The notes beneath the pieces were generated by a model. It worked only from the letters and a program-made list of their open reading frames with translations, was not told where the DNA came from and ran no database searches. Below are positions 30,174 to 39,088 of a stretch of DNA of 64,000 nucleotides, piece by piece (the stretch's first letter is position 1; each line of letters opens with the position of its first letter). The DNA is taken from the NCBI GenBank assembly GCA_023460935.1, contig JAEWOI010000026.1, positions 143,430-207,429 on the forward strand. The letters are read 5' to 3'. This stretch comes from Actinomycetes bacterium. Its GTDB lineage: Bacteria; Actinomycetota; Actinomycetes; Propionibacteriales; Propionibacteriaceae. Made by a program: the position numbers and the translations under genes.

Positions 30174-32079
30174 CCCGCTGCTCGGGCGCGAGCCAGGCCG
30201 CGTCCTCACCGGTGACTCCGAAGGCGTCGTAGAACGCCGGCAGGTTGCGCACCACCTGGTTGCAGCGGAACTCCTCGGGGGAGTGCGGGTCGGTGGCGAT
30301 CTGCTGGCGCAGCGCCTCGTCCCTGCGCTTGGTCTGCCACGCCCGCGCCCAGGCGAAGAAGAACCGCTGCTCCGCCGGGATCCCGTCCACCGGCTCGGGC
30401 TCCGCTTCGCCGACCGCAATCCGCCAGGCGTCGTAGGCGATGGCTGCGCCGCCGAGGTCACCGATGTTCTCCCCGATGGTCAGCTCCCCGTTGACGTGCA
30501 GGTCGGGCAGCTGTGCCGGCGACAGCGCGGAGTACTGCTCGATCAGGGCCTTCGTCCGCTCGGTGAAGGCCTCCCGGTCGGCCGGCGTCCACCAGTCCCG
30601 CAACCTCCCCTCCCCGTCACAGGTGGAGCCCTGGTCGTCGAAGCCGTGGCCGATCTCGTGGCCGATCACAGCTCCGATGGCCCCGTAGTTCACGGCGTCG
30701 TCGGCCCCGGCGTCGAAGAACGGCGGCTGCAGGATGGCGGCCGGGAACACAATCTCGTTGCGCAACGGGTGGTAATAGGCGTTCACGGTCTGCGGGGTCA
30801 TCAGCCACTCCCACTTGCGGATCGGCCCGCCCAGCTTGCTGAGTTCGTCCGTGGTGTGGAAGTCGGCGGCCCGCAGGACGTTTCCGAGCAGGTCGCCCGG
30901 CCGGATCTCGAGGGGGCCGTAGTCGAGCCAGACGTCGGGGTAGCCGATCTTCGGGGTGAAGTTGGCCAGCTTGGCCAGCGCCTCGGCCCGGGTGGGCTCG
31001 GTCATCCACTCCAGCCCGGAGATGGAGCGCCGGTAGGCCTCGAGCAGGTTCGCGACGAGCGCGTCCATGCGGTCCTTGGCCGCGGGCGGGAAGTGGCGCT
31101 CGACGTACAGCTTGCCCACCGCCTCACCGAGGGTCCGCTCCACCAGGTCGACGCCGCGCTTCCAGCGCTCGCGCAGCTGCGGGATGCCCTGCAAGACCGT
31201 GCCGTAGAAGTCGAACCGGGCCTGCACCAGCGGCTCCGGCAGGTACGGCGAGAGCGCGGAGACCAGCGACCAGCGGCACCAGGCCTTCCAGTCCTCGAGG
31301 CGGGCGGGGGTGAGCAGGCCGGCGAGGTCGGCGAGGAACGACGGCTGGGCGACGATCACCTGGTCGAGTTCCGGGACGCCGGCAGCGGCCAGCATCCTGG
31401 TCCAGGCCACACCGCCGGCGTCGAGGTCGGCGGTGGAGGTGGGGTTGTACATCGCCCGCATGTCGCGGGTGCGCACCTTGTCCCAGTGCCGGGCCGCGAC
31501 CTCCGCCTCGAGCGCACTCACCGGTCCCGCTGCGCTGGAGGTCAGCCGGGCGAGGGTCAGGGTGCGGTCGATGTGGTCGCGGTAGGCGGAGAGGATGGAC
31601 GCGTGCTGTTCCAGCCGGTAGTACTCCTCATCGGGCAGCCCGATGCCGGCCTGCACCAGGAACAGCGCGTACCGGCTCGGTTCTCCGGGGTCGGCGTCCA
31701 CGTCCAGCGCCAGGGGGGCGCCGGTGCCGCGGCGGAGGCTGCGGCCGAAGTAGTCCAGCAGGTCGTCCACGCTGCCGATCGCCTCGATCTCGGCCAGCAG
31801 CGGCGCCAGCGGGTCCAGGCCGAGCGCCTCCACCCGCTCGGTGTCGGCGAAGCTGCCGTACATGTGCTCCACCAGGTACGCCTCCGTGCCCGGCTGGGAG
31901 CCGGCCAGCCCGGTGACGATGTCGCGGATGGCGCGTTCGGAGGCGTCGCGGAGCTCGATGAAGGCCCCGGCGGCGTGCTTGTCCGCCGGGATCTCGGCGC
32001 TGGCGAGCCAGCGCCCGTTCACGTGGCGGAACAGGTCGTCCTGGGGCCGGACGGTGGGGTCGGTGTCGAATCGGGTCAC
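30160..32079 (-). CDS. M13-family zinc metallopeptidase (neprilysin/PepO type)
   Basis: The 639-residue protein is an M13 endopeptidase. The catalytic zinc motif HEIGH lies at residues 474-478, within 'AVIGHEIGHGFDDQGS', the third ligand in 'TIGENIGDLGG' at about residue 535, and 'NAYYHPLRNEIVFPAAILQPPF' forms the substrate groove. No signal peptide or membrane anchor is visible, so it is probably cytoplasmic, like PepO of lactobacilli. The GTG start at 32079 is preceded by TAACCT and seven bases, a leaderless arrangement. It diverges from the P-type ATPase gene across 147 bp. Confidence 0.92.
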   Translation of the reverse strand: MTRFDTDPTVRPQDDLFRHVNGRWLASAEIPADKHAAGAFIELRDASERAIRDIVTGLAGSQPGTEAYLVEHMYGSFADTERVEALGLDPLAPLLAEIEAIGSVDDLLDYFGRSLRRGTGAPLALDVDADPGEPSRYALFLVQAGIGLPDEEYYRLEQHASILSAYRDHIDRTLTLARLTSSAAGPVSALEAEVAARHWDKVRTRDMRAMYNPTSTADLDAGGVAWTRMLAAAGVPELDQVIVAQPSFLADLAGLLTPARLEDWKAWCRWSLVSALSPYLPEPLVQARFDFYGTVLQGIPQLRERWKRGVDLVERTLGEAVGKLYVERHFPPAAKDRMDALVANLLEAYRRSISGLEWMTEPTRAEALAKLANFTPKIGYPDVWLDYGPLEIRPGDLLGNVLRAADFHTTDELSKLGGPIRKWEWLMTPQTVNAYYHPLRNEIVFPAAILQPPFFDAGADDAVNYGAIGAVIGHEIGHGFDDQGSTCDGEGRLRDWWTPADREAFTERTKALIEQYSALSPAQLPDLHVNGELTIGENIGDLGGAAIAYDAWRIAVGEAEPEPVDGIPAEQRFFFAWARAWQTKRRDEALRQQIATDPHSPEEFRCNQVVRNLPAFYDAFGVTGEDAAWLAPEQRVKIW

Positions 32080-32086
32080 GTCCGAC

Positions 32087-32092
32087 AGGTTA
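32087..32092 (-). promoter_or_regulatory. -10 box TAACCT, leaderless start of the M13 peptidase
   Basis: On the minus strand TAACCT is followed by GTCGGAC and then the GTG at 32079. A long in-frame upstream extension exists but would run over this promoter, so the GTG is preferred. Confidence 0.5.
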
Positions 32093-32171
32093 TCCGTTGC
32101 TCCAGACGCCGGCCCGCCCGCCGAGGGAGAGGCGATGGTTCCGCGCCGGGTGCAGGAGCGCCCGGCGGTGC

Positions 32172-32177
32172 TAGTTT
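32172..32177 (+). promoter_or_regulatory. -10 box TAGTTT upstream of the P-type ATPase
   Basis: TAGTTT lies 49 bp before the ATG at 32227, giving a leader of about 42 nt with the ribosome site CAGGAGGCAG. No convincing -35 is seen. It sits in the 147-bp divergent region shared with the M13 promoter. Confidence 0.4.
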
Positions 32178-32226
32178 CTTGCCAGACGGCATGGCGCACC
32201 CATCCCCGGCGGCCCAGGAGGCAGCG

Positions 32227-34923
32227 ATGACCGTGGCCAGTGATCTCCCGGTGCTCTCCGACGCCCACGCCCTCACCGCAGCGGAGGTGTTCGCAGCTCT
32301 CGATGCCGGCCCGGACGGGCTGGACGGAGACACCGCGCGGCAGCGGCTGGCGCGGTTCGGGCCGAACCGGATCGAGGAGGCCGCGGCCGAGCCGGCCTGG
32401 CGGCGCTTCCTGCGCCACTTCGACGACGTGCTCATCTACATCCTGCTCGGCGCTGCCGCGCTGAAGGCCGCGCTGGGGGAGTGGATCGACTTCTGGGTCA
32501 TCCTCGCTGTGGCCGTGATCAACGCCGTGGTCGGCTTCGTGCAGGAGGGCAGGGCCGAACAGGCGCTGGCCGGCATCCGCAACCTGCTCTCCGCCGAGGC
32601 GCAGGTGCGCAGGGACGGGGGCTGGACCGAGGTGCCTGCGGACCAGCTCGTGCCCGGCGACGTGGTGCGGGTGACTGCCGGCTCGAAGGTGCCGGCCGAC
32701 CTGCGGCTGATCCGGGCGGCGAACCTGAGGGTGGAGGAGGCTGCGCTCACCGGTGAGGCCGTGCCCTCGGACAAGGGCGTGGACCCGGTGGCGGTGGGCG
32801 CCGGTCTCGGCGACCGGTCGTCGATGCTGTTCTCCTCCTCGTTGGTGTCCGCCGGGCTGGGGGTGGGTGTGGTGACGGCGACCGGCGCGAACGCCGAGAT
32901 CGGCCGGATCACCACGATGCTCAGCCAGATCGACGTCTTCGACACCCCGTTGACCAGGCAGATCACCTCGTTCGGGAAGCGGCTGTCGCTCGTCATCGCC
33001 GCCATGGCTGTGGTGATGGTCGCGATCGGCAAGCTGTTGCACGGCATGCCGGCGGGCGAGCTGATCTCGGCCACCATCGGCTTCGCCGTCGCGGCCATCC
33101 CGGAGGGCCTGCCTGCCCTGGTCACGATCACGCTCGCGCTCGGCGTGCAGCAGATGGCCAGGCGGAACGCGATCATCCGGAAGCTGCCGGCGGTGGAGAC
33201 GCTCGGCTCGGTCACCCGGATCTGCTCGGACAAGACCGGCACCCTCACGACCAACGAGATGACCGTCCGGACCGTGGTGACCAGGTCGGCGGAGTACACC
33301 GTGGACGGGCTGGGCTACGACCCGGCCGGCGACATCCACGCCGACGGCGCCGTCGTGCAGCCCGCAGCCCGCGGGGACCTGCGTGCGCTGGTGACGGTGA
33401 TGAGCGTGGTGAACACAGCCGTCGTGCAGGAGGTGGACGGGCGCTGGAGCCTGGTGGGGGAGCCGACCGAGGGTGCCCTGCGGACCCTCGGGCTGAAGGC
33501 CGGCTTCGACCCGGCCACCTACCCGCGCACCGGACTGCTGCCGTTCGACTCCGAGCACAAGTACATGGCCACGGCCAACACCACTCCGGAAGGTCACCGG
33601 GTGATCCTGGTCAAGGGCGCGCCCGACCGGCTGCTCGAACGGTCCGCTACCCAATTGTCCCCCGGCGGGTCCCCCGAACCCCTCGACCGGGACTGGTGGG
33701 AGGAACGGGTGGATGCGCTGTCAGCCCAGGGGCTCCGGGTGCTCGCAGCCGCGTCCAGGCCGGCCGGGGGAGACACCGTCGACCACGCCGACCTCAACGA
33801 CCTGGTGTTCCTCGGCCTGGCCGGCATCGTCGACCCGCCCCGCCCAGAGGCGATCACGGCCATCGCAGCCTGCCACACCGCGGGCATCAAGGTGACGATG
33901 ATCACCGGCGACCATGCCGGCACCGCCACTGCGATCGGGCGGGAGATGGGCATCTTCGACTCGGCAGGTGAACGGGCCATCACCGGGGCGGAGCTGGAGG
34001 CGGCGACCGACGAGGAGCTGCGCGTCATCGTCAACCGCACCGAGACCTTCGCCCGCACCAGCCCCGAGCACAAGCTGCGCCTGGTCCGGGCCCTGCAGGC
34101 CAACGGCGAGATCGTGGCCATGACTGGCGACGGCGTCAACGACGCGCCCGCGCTGAAGCGCGCGGACGTGGGCGTGGCCATGGGGATCAAGGGCACGGAG
34201 GTCACCAAGGACGCTGCCGACATCGTGCTGGCCGACGACAACTTCGCCACCATCGAGTACGCGGTCGAGGAGGGGCGGCGGATCAACGACAACCTGCACA
34301 AGTCGGTGCTGTTCCTGCTCCCGACCAACGGCGCCCAGTCGCTAGTGGTGCTGGTGGCCGTGCTGCTCGGCATGCCGCTGCCGCTGGACCCGGTCCAGAT
34401 CCTGTGGGTGAACATGGTCACCGCGGTGACCCTCTCGCTCGCGCTCGCCTACGAGCCGGCCGAACCCGACATCATGCGCCGCCCGCCCCGGCCACCGAAC
34501 GCACCGCTGGTGAGCCTGCGCTACCTGCCCCGGCTCGCCATCGCCTCGGTGCTGATCGCCGCCGCCACCCTGGCCACCTTCGGAATCGGGCGGGCCATCA
34601 CCGGTGACGTCGCAACGGCGCAGACCTGGGCCGTGAACACGCTCGCGCTGGGCCAGGCCGCCTACCTCTTCAACTCCCGCTTCCTGCGCGAGTCGAGCCT
34701 GCGCAGGGAGGCGCTCACCGGCAACCCGCTGGCCTGGGGCGTGGTCGGCATCCTGGTCGTGCTGCAGTTCGCCTTCGCCTACCTGCCGGTGCTGAACGAA
34801 TGGTTCGGCTCGGCACCGCTGGGCGTCTTCGGCTGGGTGATCCCGCTGGCGTTCGCGGTGGCGATCTTCGTGCTGGTCGAGGTCGGCAAGGCCCTGCTGC
34901 GGTTCCGCGAGACCAGGGCCTGA
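32227..34923 (+). CDS. P-type cation ATPase, type II (Ca2+-ATPase-like, CtpF/PacL group)
   Basis: The 898-residue membrane pump has a cation ATPase N-terminal domain, the A-domain loop 'LTGEAVPSDKG', the 'IPEGLPALVTITLALG' ion-site helix and the phosphorylation motif 'CSDKTGTLTTNEM' with the aspartate at residue 335. 'MITGDHAGTA' and 'MTGDGVNDAPALKRADVGVAMG' form the hinge, and about six C-terminal helices follow. PEGLP with no CPC motif places it in type II (calcium or other alkali/alkaline-earth cations) rather than heavy-metal pumps. Mycobacterial CtpF is the closest well-known type. The exact ion and direction need experiment. A strong ribosome site precedes the ATG. Confidence 0.9.
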   Translation: MTVASDLPVLSDAHALTAAEVFAALDAGPDGLDGDTARQRLARFGPNRIEEAAAEPAWRRFLRHFDDVLIYILLGAAALKAALGEWIDFWVILAVAVINAVVGFVQEGRAEQALAGIRNLLSAEAQVRRDGGWTEVPADQLVPGDVVRVTAGSKVPADLRLIRAANLRVEEAALTGEAVPSDKGVDPVAVGAGLGDRSSMLFSSSLVSAGLGVGVVTATGANAEIGRITTMLSQIDVFDTPLTRQITSFGKRLSLVIAAMAVVMVAIGKLLHGMPAGELISATIGFAVAAIPEGLPALVTITLALGVQQMARRNAIIRKLPAVETLGSVTRICSDKTGTLTTNEMTVRTVVTRSAEYTVDGLGYDPAGDIHADGAVVQPAARGDLRALVTVMSVVNTAVVQEVDGRWSLVGEPTEGALRTLGLKAGFDPATYPRTGLLPFDSEHKYMATANTTPEGHRVILVKGAPDRLLERSATQLSPGGSPEPLDRDWWEERVDALSAQGLRVLAAASRPAGGDTVDHADLNDLVFLGLAGIVDPPRPEAITAIAACHTAGIKVTMITGDHAGTATAIGREMGIFDSAGERAITGAELEAATDEELRVIVNRTETFARTSPEHKLRLVRALQANGEIVAMTGDGVNDAPALKRADVGVAMGIKGTEVTKDAADIVLADDNFATIEYAVEEGRRINDNLHKSVLFLLPTNGAQSLVVLVAVLLGMPLPLDPVQILWVNMVTAVTLSLALAYEPAEPDIMRRPPRPPNAPLVSLRYLPRLAIASVLIAAATLATFGIGRAITGDVATAQTWAVNTLALGQAAYLFNSRFLRESSLRREALTGNPLAWGVVGILVVLQFAFAYLPVLNEWFGSAPLGVFGWVIPLAFAVAIFVLVEVGKALLRFRETRA

Positions 34924-34930
34924 GCCAGCC

Positions 34931-35422
34931 TCAGCCCCCGGCGTGCCGCAGCCACACGTACTCGGTGGGCTGCAGTACGTTCCACTCCGCCGCCAGCGCC
35001 TCGTCCACGTCGACGAAGCCGGCGGCCCGGTACGCGGCGAGGGCCGGCAGGTTCTCCGGGACCACCCGCACGAAGCATTCCGGGATACCGGCGGAACGGG
35101 CCAGGCCGACCAGGAGCGTGACCAGCCGACGCGCCACGCCGCGACCGCGGACCTCAGGGTCGACCAGCACCCTGGCGAGTTCGGCCTCGCCCTCCTCGTC
35201 GGTCCAGATCTCGCCGTAGGCCACCGGCCGGTCACCGTCCAGCAGCAGCCAGGGCTGCACGTCGGGCTCCTCCCACCAGTCGCGGACGTTGGCCGGGTCG
35301 AACGGGTGCTCGGCAACGGAGCACCACTGCGCGGCCTCCTCTGCCGAGGTGGACCAGGACGCGACCAGGGCTGCCTGCCCGGCGGTGGGCGGGATCAGCT
35401 CGGGCGGGACGGTGCCGGACAC
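34931..35422 (-). CDS. GNAT-family N-acetyltransferase
   Basis: The 163-residue protein has the GNAT fold: 'AELARVLVDPEVRGRGVARRLV' contains the acetyl-CoA-binding R/QxxGxG/A loop, followed by 'VVPENLPALAAYRAAGFVDVDE'. The substrate is unknown. The GTG start at 35422 lies six bases after TACGCT, so it is probably leaderless. It ends seven bases from the convergent P-type ATPase and 39 bp before the korB stop, so it is a separate unit downstream of korB on the same strand. Confidence 0.85.
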   Translation of the reverse strand: MSGTVPPELIPPTAGQAALVASWSTSAEEAAQWCSVAEHPFDPANVRDWWEEPDVQPWLLLDGDRPVAYGEIWTDEEGEAELARVLVDPEVRGRGVARRLVTLLVGLARSAGIPECFVRVVPENLPALAAYRAAGFVDVDEALAAEWNVLQPTEYVWLRHAGG

Positions 35423-35428
35423 GGGGCC

Positions 35429-35434
35429 AGCGTA
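35429..35434 (-). promoter_or_regulatory. -10 box TACGCT, leaderless start of the GNAT gene
   Basis: On the minus strand TACGCT is followed by GGCCCC and the GTG at 35422. The six-base spacing matches the other leaderless candidates in the window. Confidence 0.5.
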
Positions 35435-35461
35435 GCGACCAACCCCCGCGCAGTCTCCGGT

Positions 35462-36517
35462 TCAGACGGTCCAGGTGTCGGAGCCGGTGATCTCGGCCTG
35501 CAGCCGCGACAGCCGCTCCGCAGCTGTCCCGGGCGCGGTCAGCTGCTCCCTGGCCAGGTCGTCGTAGGTGGGTCGCTCGACGTCGCGGAGAATGCCGATC
35601 GGGGAGGTGTGCAGTTCTGCGGTGTCGGTGAGCCGGGACAGGGCGAACGCCACCCCGGGGTCGGCTGCGTGCGCGTCGTGCACGAGCACATTCGACAGTC
35701 CCACCTCCGCGACCTCGGCGATCCGCAGGCTGCCGTCCGGGTCGCGCACGACGCCCTTGGTGTCGCCGGCCCCGAACGTGATGGGTTCGCCGTGCCGCAG
35801 CGGGATCAGGCCGCCGTCGGCGCCCTTCAGCGCGTCGAAAGCCCCGTCGTTGAAAATCGGGCAGTTCTGGTAGATCTCGACGATCGATGCACCGCGGTGG
35901 CTGATCGCTGCGGTCAGCACCTCGCTGAGGTGGGCGCGGTGGGAGTCGACCGTCCTGGCGACGAAGGTGGCCTCTGCGCCCAACGCCAGCGACAGTGGGT
36001 TGAACGGCCGGTCCACCGAGCCGGCCGGGGTCGACTTGGTCACCTTGCCCTGCTCGGACGTGGGGGAGTACTGGCCCTTCGTCAGGCCGTAGATCCGGTT
36101 GTTGAAGAGCATGATCGTGATGTTCACGTTGCGGCGCAGCGCGTGGATCAGGTGGTTGCCGCCGATGCTGAGCGCGTCTCCGTCACCGGTCACCACCCAG
36201 ACCGCGAGGTCGGGACGGGTCATCGCAATGCCGGTGGCGATGGCCGGGGCCCGCCCGTGGATGGAGTGCATGCCGTAGGTGTCCACGTAGTAGGGGAACC
36301 GCGAGGAGCACCCGATGCCGGAGACGATCACCGTGTTCTCCCTGCGGATGCCGAGGGTCGGCATCAGTCCCTGGAACGTCGCCAGCACGGCGTAGTCCCC
36401 GCAGCCGGGGCACCAGCGCACCTCCTGGTCGGAGGCGAAGTCCTTCCGGGTGAGCGGGGTGAGGCTCAACGGCACCCCGGCGAGACCGCCGGCAGCAGCC
36501 GGCGAGGTGGTGGTCAC
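35462..36517 (-). CDS. korB: 2-oxoacid:ferredoxin oxidoreductase, beta subunit
   Basis: KorB is the thiamine-diphosphate subunit of a CoA-dependent 2-oxoacid:ferredoxin oxidoreductase, probably 2-oxoglutarate. The 351-residue product has 'RWCPGCGDYAVL' with cluster cysteines, 'GIGCSSRFPYYV', and the thiamine motif 'GDGDALSIGGNHLIHALRRN' ending in 'NNRIYGLTKGQYSPTS'. This last stretch is typical of KorB-type rather than pyruvate-type enzymes. The GTG start overlaps the korA stop by four bases. It is the last gene of the sulfur operon that begins at 43861. Confidence 0.93.
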   Translation of the reverse strand: MTTTSPAAAGGLAGVPLSLTPLTRKDFASDQEVRWCPGCGDYAVLATFQGLMPTLGIRRENTVIVSGIGCSSRFPYYVDTYGMHSIHGRAPAIATGIAMTRPDLAVWVVTGDGDALSIGGNHLIHALRRNVNITIMLFNNRIYGLTKGQYSPTSEQGKVTKSTPAGSVDRPFNPLSLALGAEATFVARTVDSHRAHLSEVLTAAISHRGASIVEIYQNCPIFNDGAFDALKGADGGLIPLRHGEPITFGAGDTKGVVRDPDGSLRIAEVAEVGLSNVLVHDAHAADPGVAFALSRLTDTAELHTSPIGILRDVERPTYDDLAREQLTAPGTAAERLSRLQAEITGSDTWTV

Positions 36518-38367
36518 TTGGCGTTCTCCTCATCGATGACCTCGACCAGGTCGGTGGCCAGCTCGGAAAGCGAGATCGGCAGGCCCCGCACCCGAGAGTA
36601 GCTCTCGACCGGAACCAGGTAATTGGCGCGCAGCAGCATGGCCAGCTGGCCGAGGTTCATCTCCGGGACGATCACCCGGTCGTAGCTGCGCAGCACGTCG
36701 CCCAGGTTCGCCGGCAGCGGGTTGAGGTGGCGTAGGTGGGCTGTGGCCACGGCCCGCCCGGTGCCCCGCACGCGGCGGGCGGCAGCAGAGATCGGGCCGT
36801 ACGTCGAGCCCCAACCCAGCACGAGCACCCGGGCCGAACCGTCGGGGTCGTCCACGGCCACGGGGGGCACGAGGGCGCCGACCCCGGCCACCTTCTGCTG
36901 GCGCAGCTTGACCATGAACTCGTGGTTGGCCGGGTCGTAGGACACCGCACCGGTGCCGTCGGCCTTCTCGATGCCGCCCACCCGGTGCTCCAGGCCGGGA
37001 GTGCCGGGCACGGCCCAGGCCCTGGCCAGCTTGTCGTCGCGCAGGTAGGGCCAGAACTCCCCGTCAGGCCGGTTGGGACCGGTCGCGAAGGCCGGGTCGA
37101 TCTCCGGCAGGTCGGCGAGGTCGGGCACCTGCCAGGGTTCGGCGCCGTTGGCGAGGTAGCCGTCGGACAACAGGATCACGGGGGTGCGGAAGTCGACGGC
37201 GATCTTGACCGCCTCGTACGCGGCGGTGAAGCAGTCGCCGGGCGAGTTCGGCGCGATCACGGGCAGGGGTGCTTCCCCGTGCCGGCCGTACAGCGCCTGG
37301 GTGAGGTCGGCCTGCTCGGTCTTGGTGGGCATGCCGGTGGCCGGACCCGCCCGCTGGATGTTGCAGATCACCAGCGGCAGCTCCAGCATGACCGCCAGCC
37401 CGATCGTCTCCATCTTCAGGGCCAGTCCCGGGCCGGAGGTGGCGGTCACGCCCAGCTGCCCGGCGAACGATGCACCCAGCGCTGCGCCGACCGCTGCGAT
37501 CTCGTCCTCGGCCTGGAACGTCAGCACGCCGGCGTCCTTGGCCGCAGCGAGGTGGTGCAGCACGTCGGAGGCCGGAGTGATCGGGTAGGCGCCGAGGAAC
37601 AGTTGCAGGCCGGCCTTCGCCGCGCCGGCCATCAGGCCGTAGGCGAGGGCCCGGTTGCCCGAGATCTGCCGGTAGGTGCCGGCCGGCGCTGCTGCCGGCG
37701 CGACCTTGTACCGGTTGGCGAACATCTCGGTGGTCTCACCGAACGCGTAGCCTGCCCGGAACGCTGCGAGGTTGGCGTCGCGCACCTGCGGCACCTTGGC
37801 GAACTTGCGCTCCAGGAACTCGACCGTGCCCTCGACCGGGCGGTGGTACAGCCAGTCCAGCAGGCCGAGCGCGTACATGTTCTTGGTGCGGGAGGCCTCT
37901 TTGCGACCGAGCCCCAGCTTGGCAACAGCCGCCGTGGCCTGGCCCGAGAGGTCGATGGCGTGCACCTGGTAGTCGGCGAGGCTGCCGTCGGTGAGCGGGT
38001 CGGAGGCGTAGCCCACCTTGGCCAGGTTGCGGGGGGTGAAGTCTGCGGTGTCGGCGATGATCAGCCCGCCGCGCCGGACGTCGGCAAGGTTCGCCTTCAG
38101 GGCAGCGGGGTTCATCGCCACCAGCACGTCGGGACGGTCGCCAGGGGTGCGGATGTCGAAGTCGGCGAAGTGCAGCTGGAAGCTGGACACCCCAGCGACG
38201 GTGCCGGCCGGCGCCCGGATCTCGGCCGGGAAGTTCGGCAAGGTGGAGAAGTCGTTGCCCGCGATGGCGGTCTCGTGGGTGAACCTGTCGCCGGTCAACT
38301 GCATGCCGTCGCCGGAGTCCCCGGCAAAACGGATGACGACATGGTCGACTGTGGTCACTTCGGTCAT
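36514..38367 (-). CDS. korA: 2-oxoacid:acceptor oxidoreductase, fused gamma-alpha subunit
   Basis: KorA pairs with KorB to oxidise a 2-oxoacid to acyl-CoA while reducing ferredoxin. The 617-residue product is a gamma-alpha fusion. The gamma part (about 1-200) has 'RFAGDSGDGMQLTGDRF', and the alpha part has 'GNRALAYGLMAGAAKAG', 'LGAYPITPASDVLHHLA' and 'QAEDEIAAVGAALGAS'. In M. tuberculosis KorAB works as an oxygen-tolerant 2-oxoglutarate:ferredoxin oxidoreductase. The ATG overlaps the stop of the chelatase gene by four bases, so expression is coupled to the sulfate-assimilation genes. No ferredoxin gene is seen nearby. Confidence 0.93.
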   Translation of the reverse strand: MTEVTTVDHVVIRFAGDSGDGMQLTGDRFTHETAIAGNDFSTLPNFPAEIRAPAGTVAGVSSFQLHFADFDIRTPGDRPDVLVAMNPAALKANLADVRRGGLIIADTADFTPRNLAKVGYASDPLTDGSLADYQVHAIDLSGQATAAVAKLGLGRKEASRTKNMYALGLLDWLYHRPVEGTVEFLERKFAKVPQVRDANLAAFRAGYAFGETTEMFANRYKVAPAAAPAGTYRQISGNRALAYGLMAGAAKAGLQLFLGAYPITPASDVLHHLAAAKDAGVLTFQAEDEIAAVGAALGASFAGQLGVTATSGPGLALKMETIGLAVMLELPLVICNIQRAGPATGMPTKTEQADLTQALYGRHGEAPLPVIAPNSPGDCFTAAYEAVKIAVDFRTPVILLSDGYLANGAEPWQVPDLADLPEIDPAFATGPNRPDGEFWPYLRDDKLARAWAVPGTPGLEHRVGGIEKADGTGAVSYDPANHEFMVKLRQQKVAGVGALVPPVAVDDPDGSARVLVLGWGSTYGPISAAARRVRGTGRAVATAHLRHLNPLPANLGDVLRSYDRVIVPEMNLGQLAMLLRANYLVPVESYSRVRGLPISLSELATDLVEVIDEENAK

Positions 38368-39086
38368 GCGATGAGTTCTCTTCCCAAGTCCTGCGCGGGG
38401 GCGTCGGGCAAGTCTAGTTGCTCACCCGACGCGGCAGCGAATGCTGTGATCACCGCATCCACCACCAGCGGGTGTACCCCGATCGGCGCAGAGATCACAT
38501 CCGCACCCACGCTGTGCAGCCGTTCGGCGAACACCCCCGGAGCCAGCAGGTACGTCGCCACCGCAACCGTGGAGTGCCCGGCGGTACGCAGTCCGGCGAC
38601 CGCAGCGGGCACCGAGGGTTCGGCCGCGGTCAGGAACGCCGGCACCACCGGACGCCTGACCAGGCCGGACAGCTCGGCTGCTGCCGCGCGCACCTCCCCG
38701 AGCGCGCGCTCGCGCAGCGAGCCCGCATGTGCGAGCACCACGGCGTCGCCGGGGCCACCGGCAGCCAGCAAGCGGTCGGCCACGGCGGCCACCAGGCCCG
38801 GGCCGATCAGCGGCGCTATCCGCGCCCGGCCTCCCGCGGCCTGCACTGCGGCCGGCAGGTCGCTGGTGACGTGGTAGCCGGCGGTGAGAAACCCCGGCAC
38901 CACCACGGCCTCGCCGAGACCGCACAACGTCTCGGTGAGGGTGGGGCTGAGCACGTCCGCCCAGCCGAGACGCACCGGCACCCCGGGCAGGCGGGCGGCC
39001 ACGGCAGCTGCCAGCTCCGCGGCCACGGCCTGGCCGGCCGGGCTGCGGGTGCCGTGCATGGCCAGCACGAGAACGGGAGGCGCCAT
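38364..39086 (-). CDS. Sirohydrochlorin chelatase (CbiX/SirB family)
   Basis: This enzyme inserts Fe2+ (or Co2+) into sirohydrochlorin; iron gives siroheme, the cofactor of the sulfite reductase at the head of the same operon. The 240-residue product has two CbiX-like halves: 'LVLAMHGTRSPAGQ' and 'VVVPGFLTAGYHVTSDLP' in the first, with metal-binding His residues, and a related second half ending in 'ISAPIGVHPLVVDAV'. The ATG lies two bases after the cysN stop, and the gene overlaps korA by four bases. Cobalt chelation for cobalamin is the alternative, but the context favours iron and siroheme. Confidence 0.87.
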   Translation of the reverse strand: MAPPVLVLAMHGTRSPAGQAVAAELAAAVAARLPGVPVRLGWADVLSPTLTETLCGLGEAVVVPGFLTAGYHVTSDLPAAVQAAGGRARIAPLIGPGLVAAVADRLLAAGGPGDAVVLAHAGSLRERALGEVRAAAAELSGLVRRPVVPAFLTAAEPSVPAAVAGLRTAGHSTVAVATYLLAPGVFAERLHSVGADVISAPIGVHPLVVDAVITAFAAASGEQLDLPDAPAQDLGRELIA

Positions 39087-39088
39087 GG

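Noticed and set aside
32080..33654. Long in-frame N-terminal extension of the M13 peptidase
   Set aside because: It runs antisense over the P-type ATPase gene and over the TAACCT promoter; homology begins just after the GTG at 32079.
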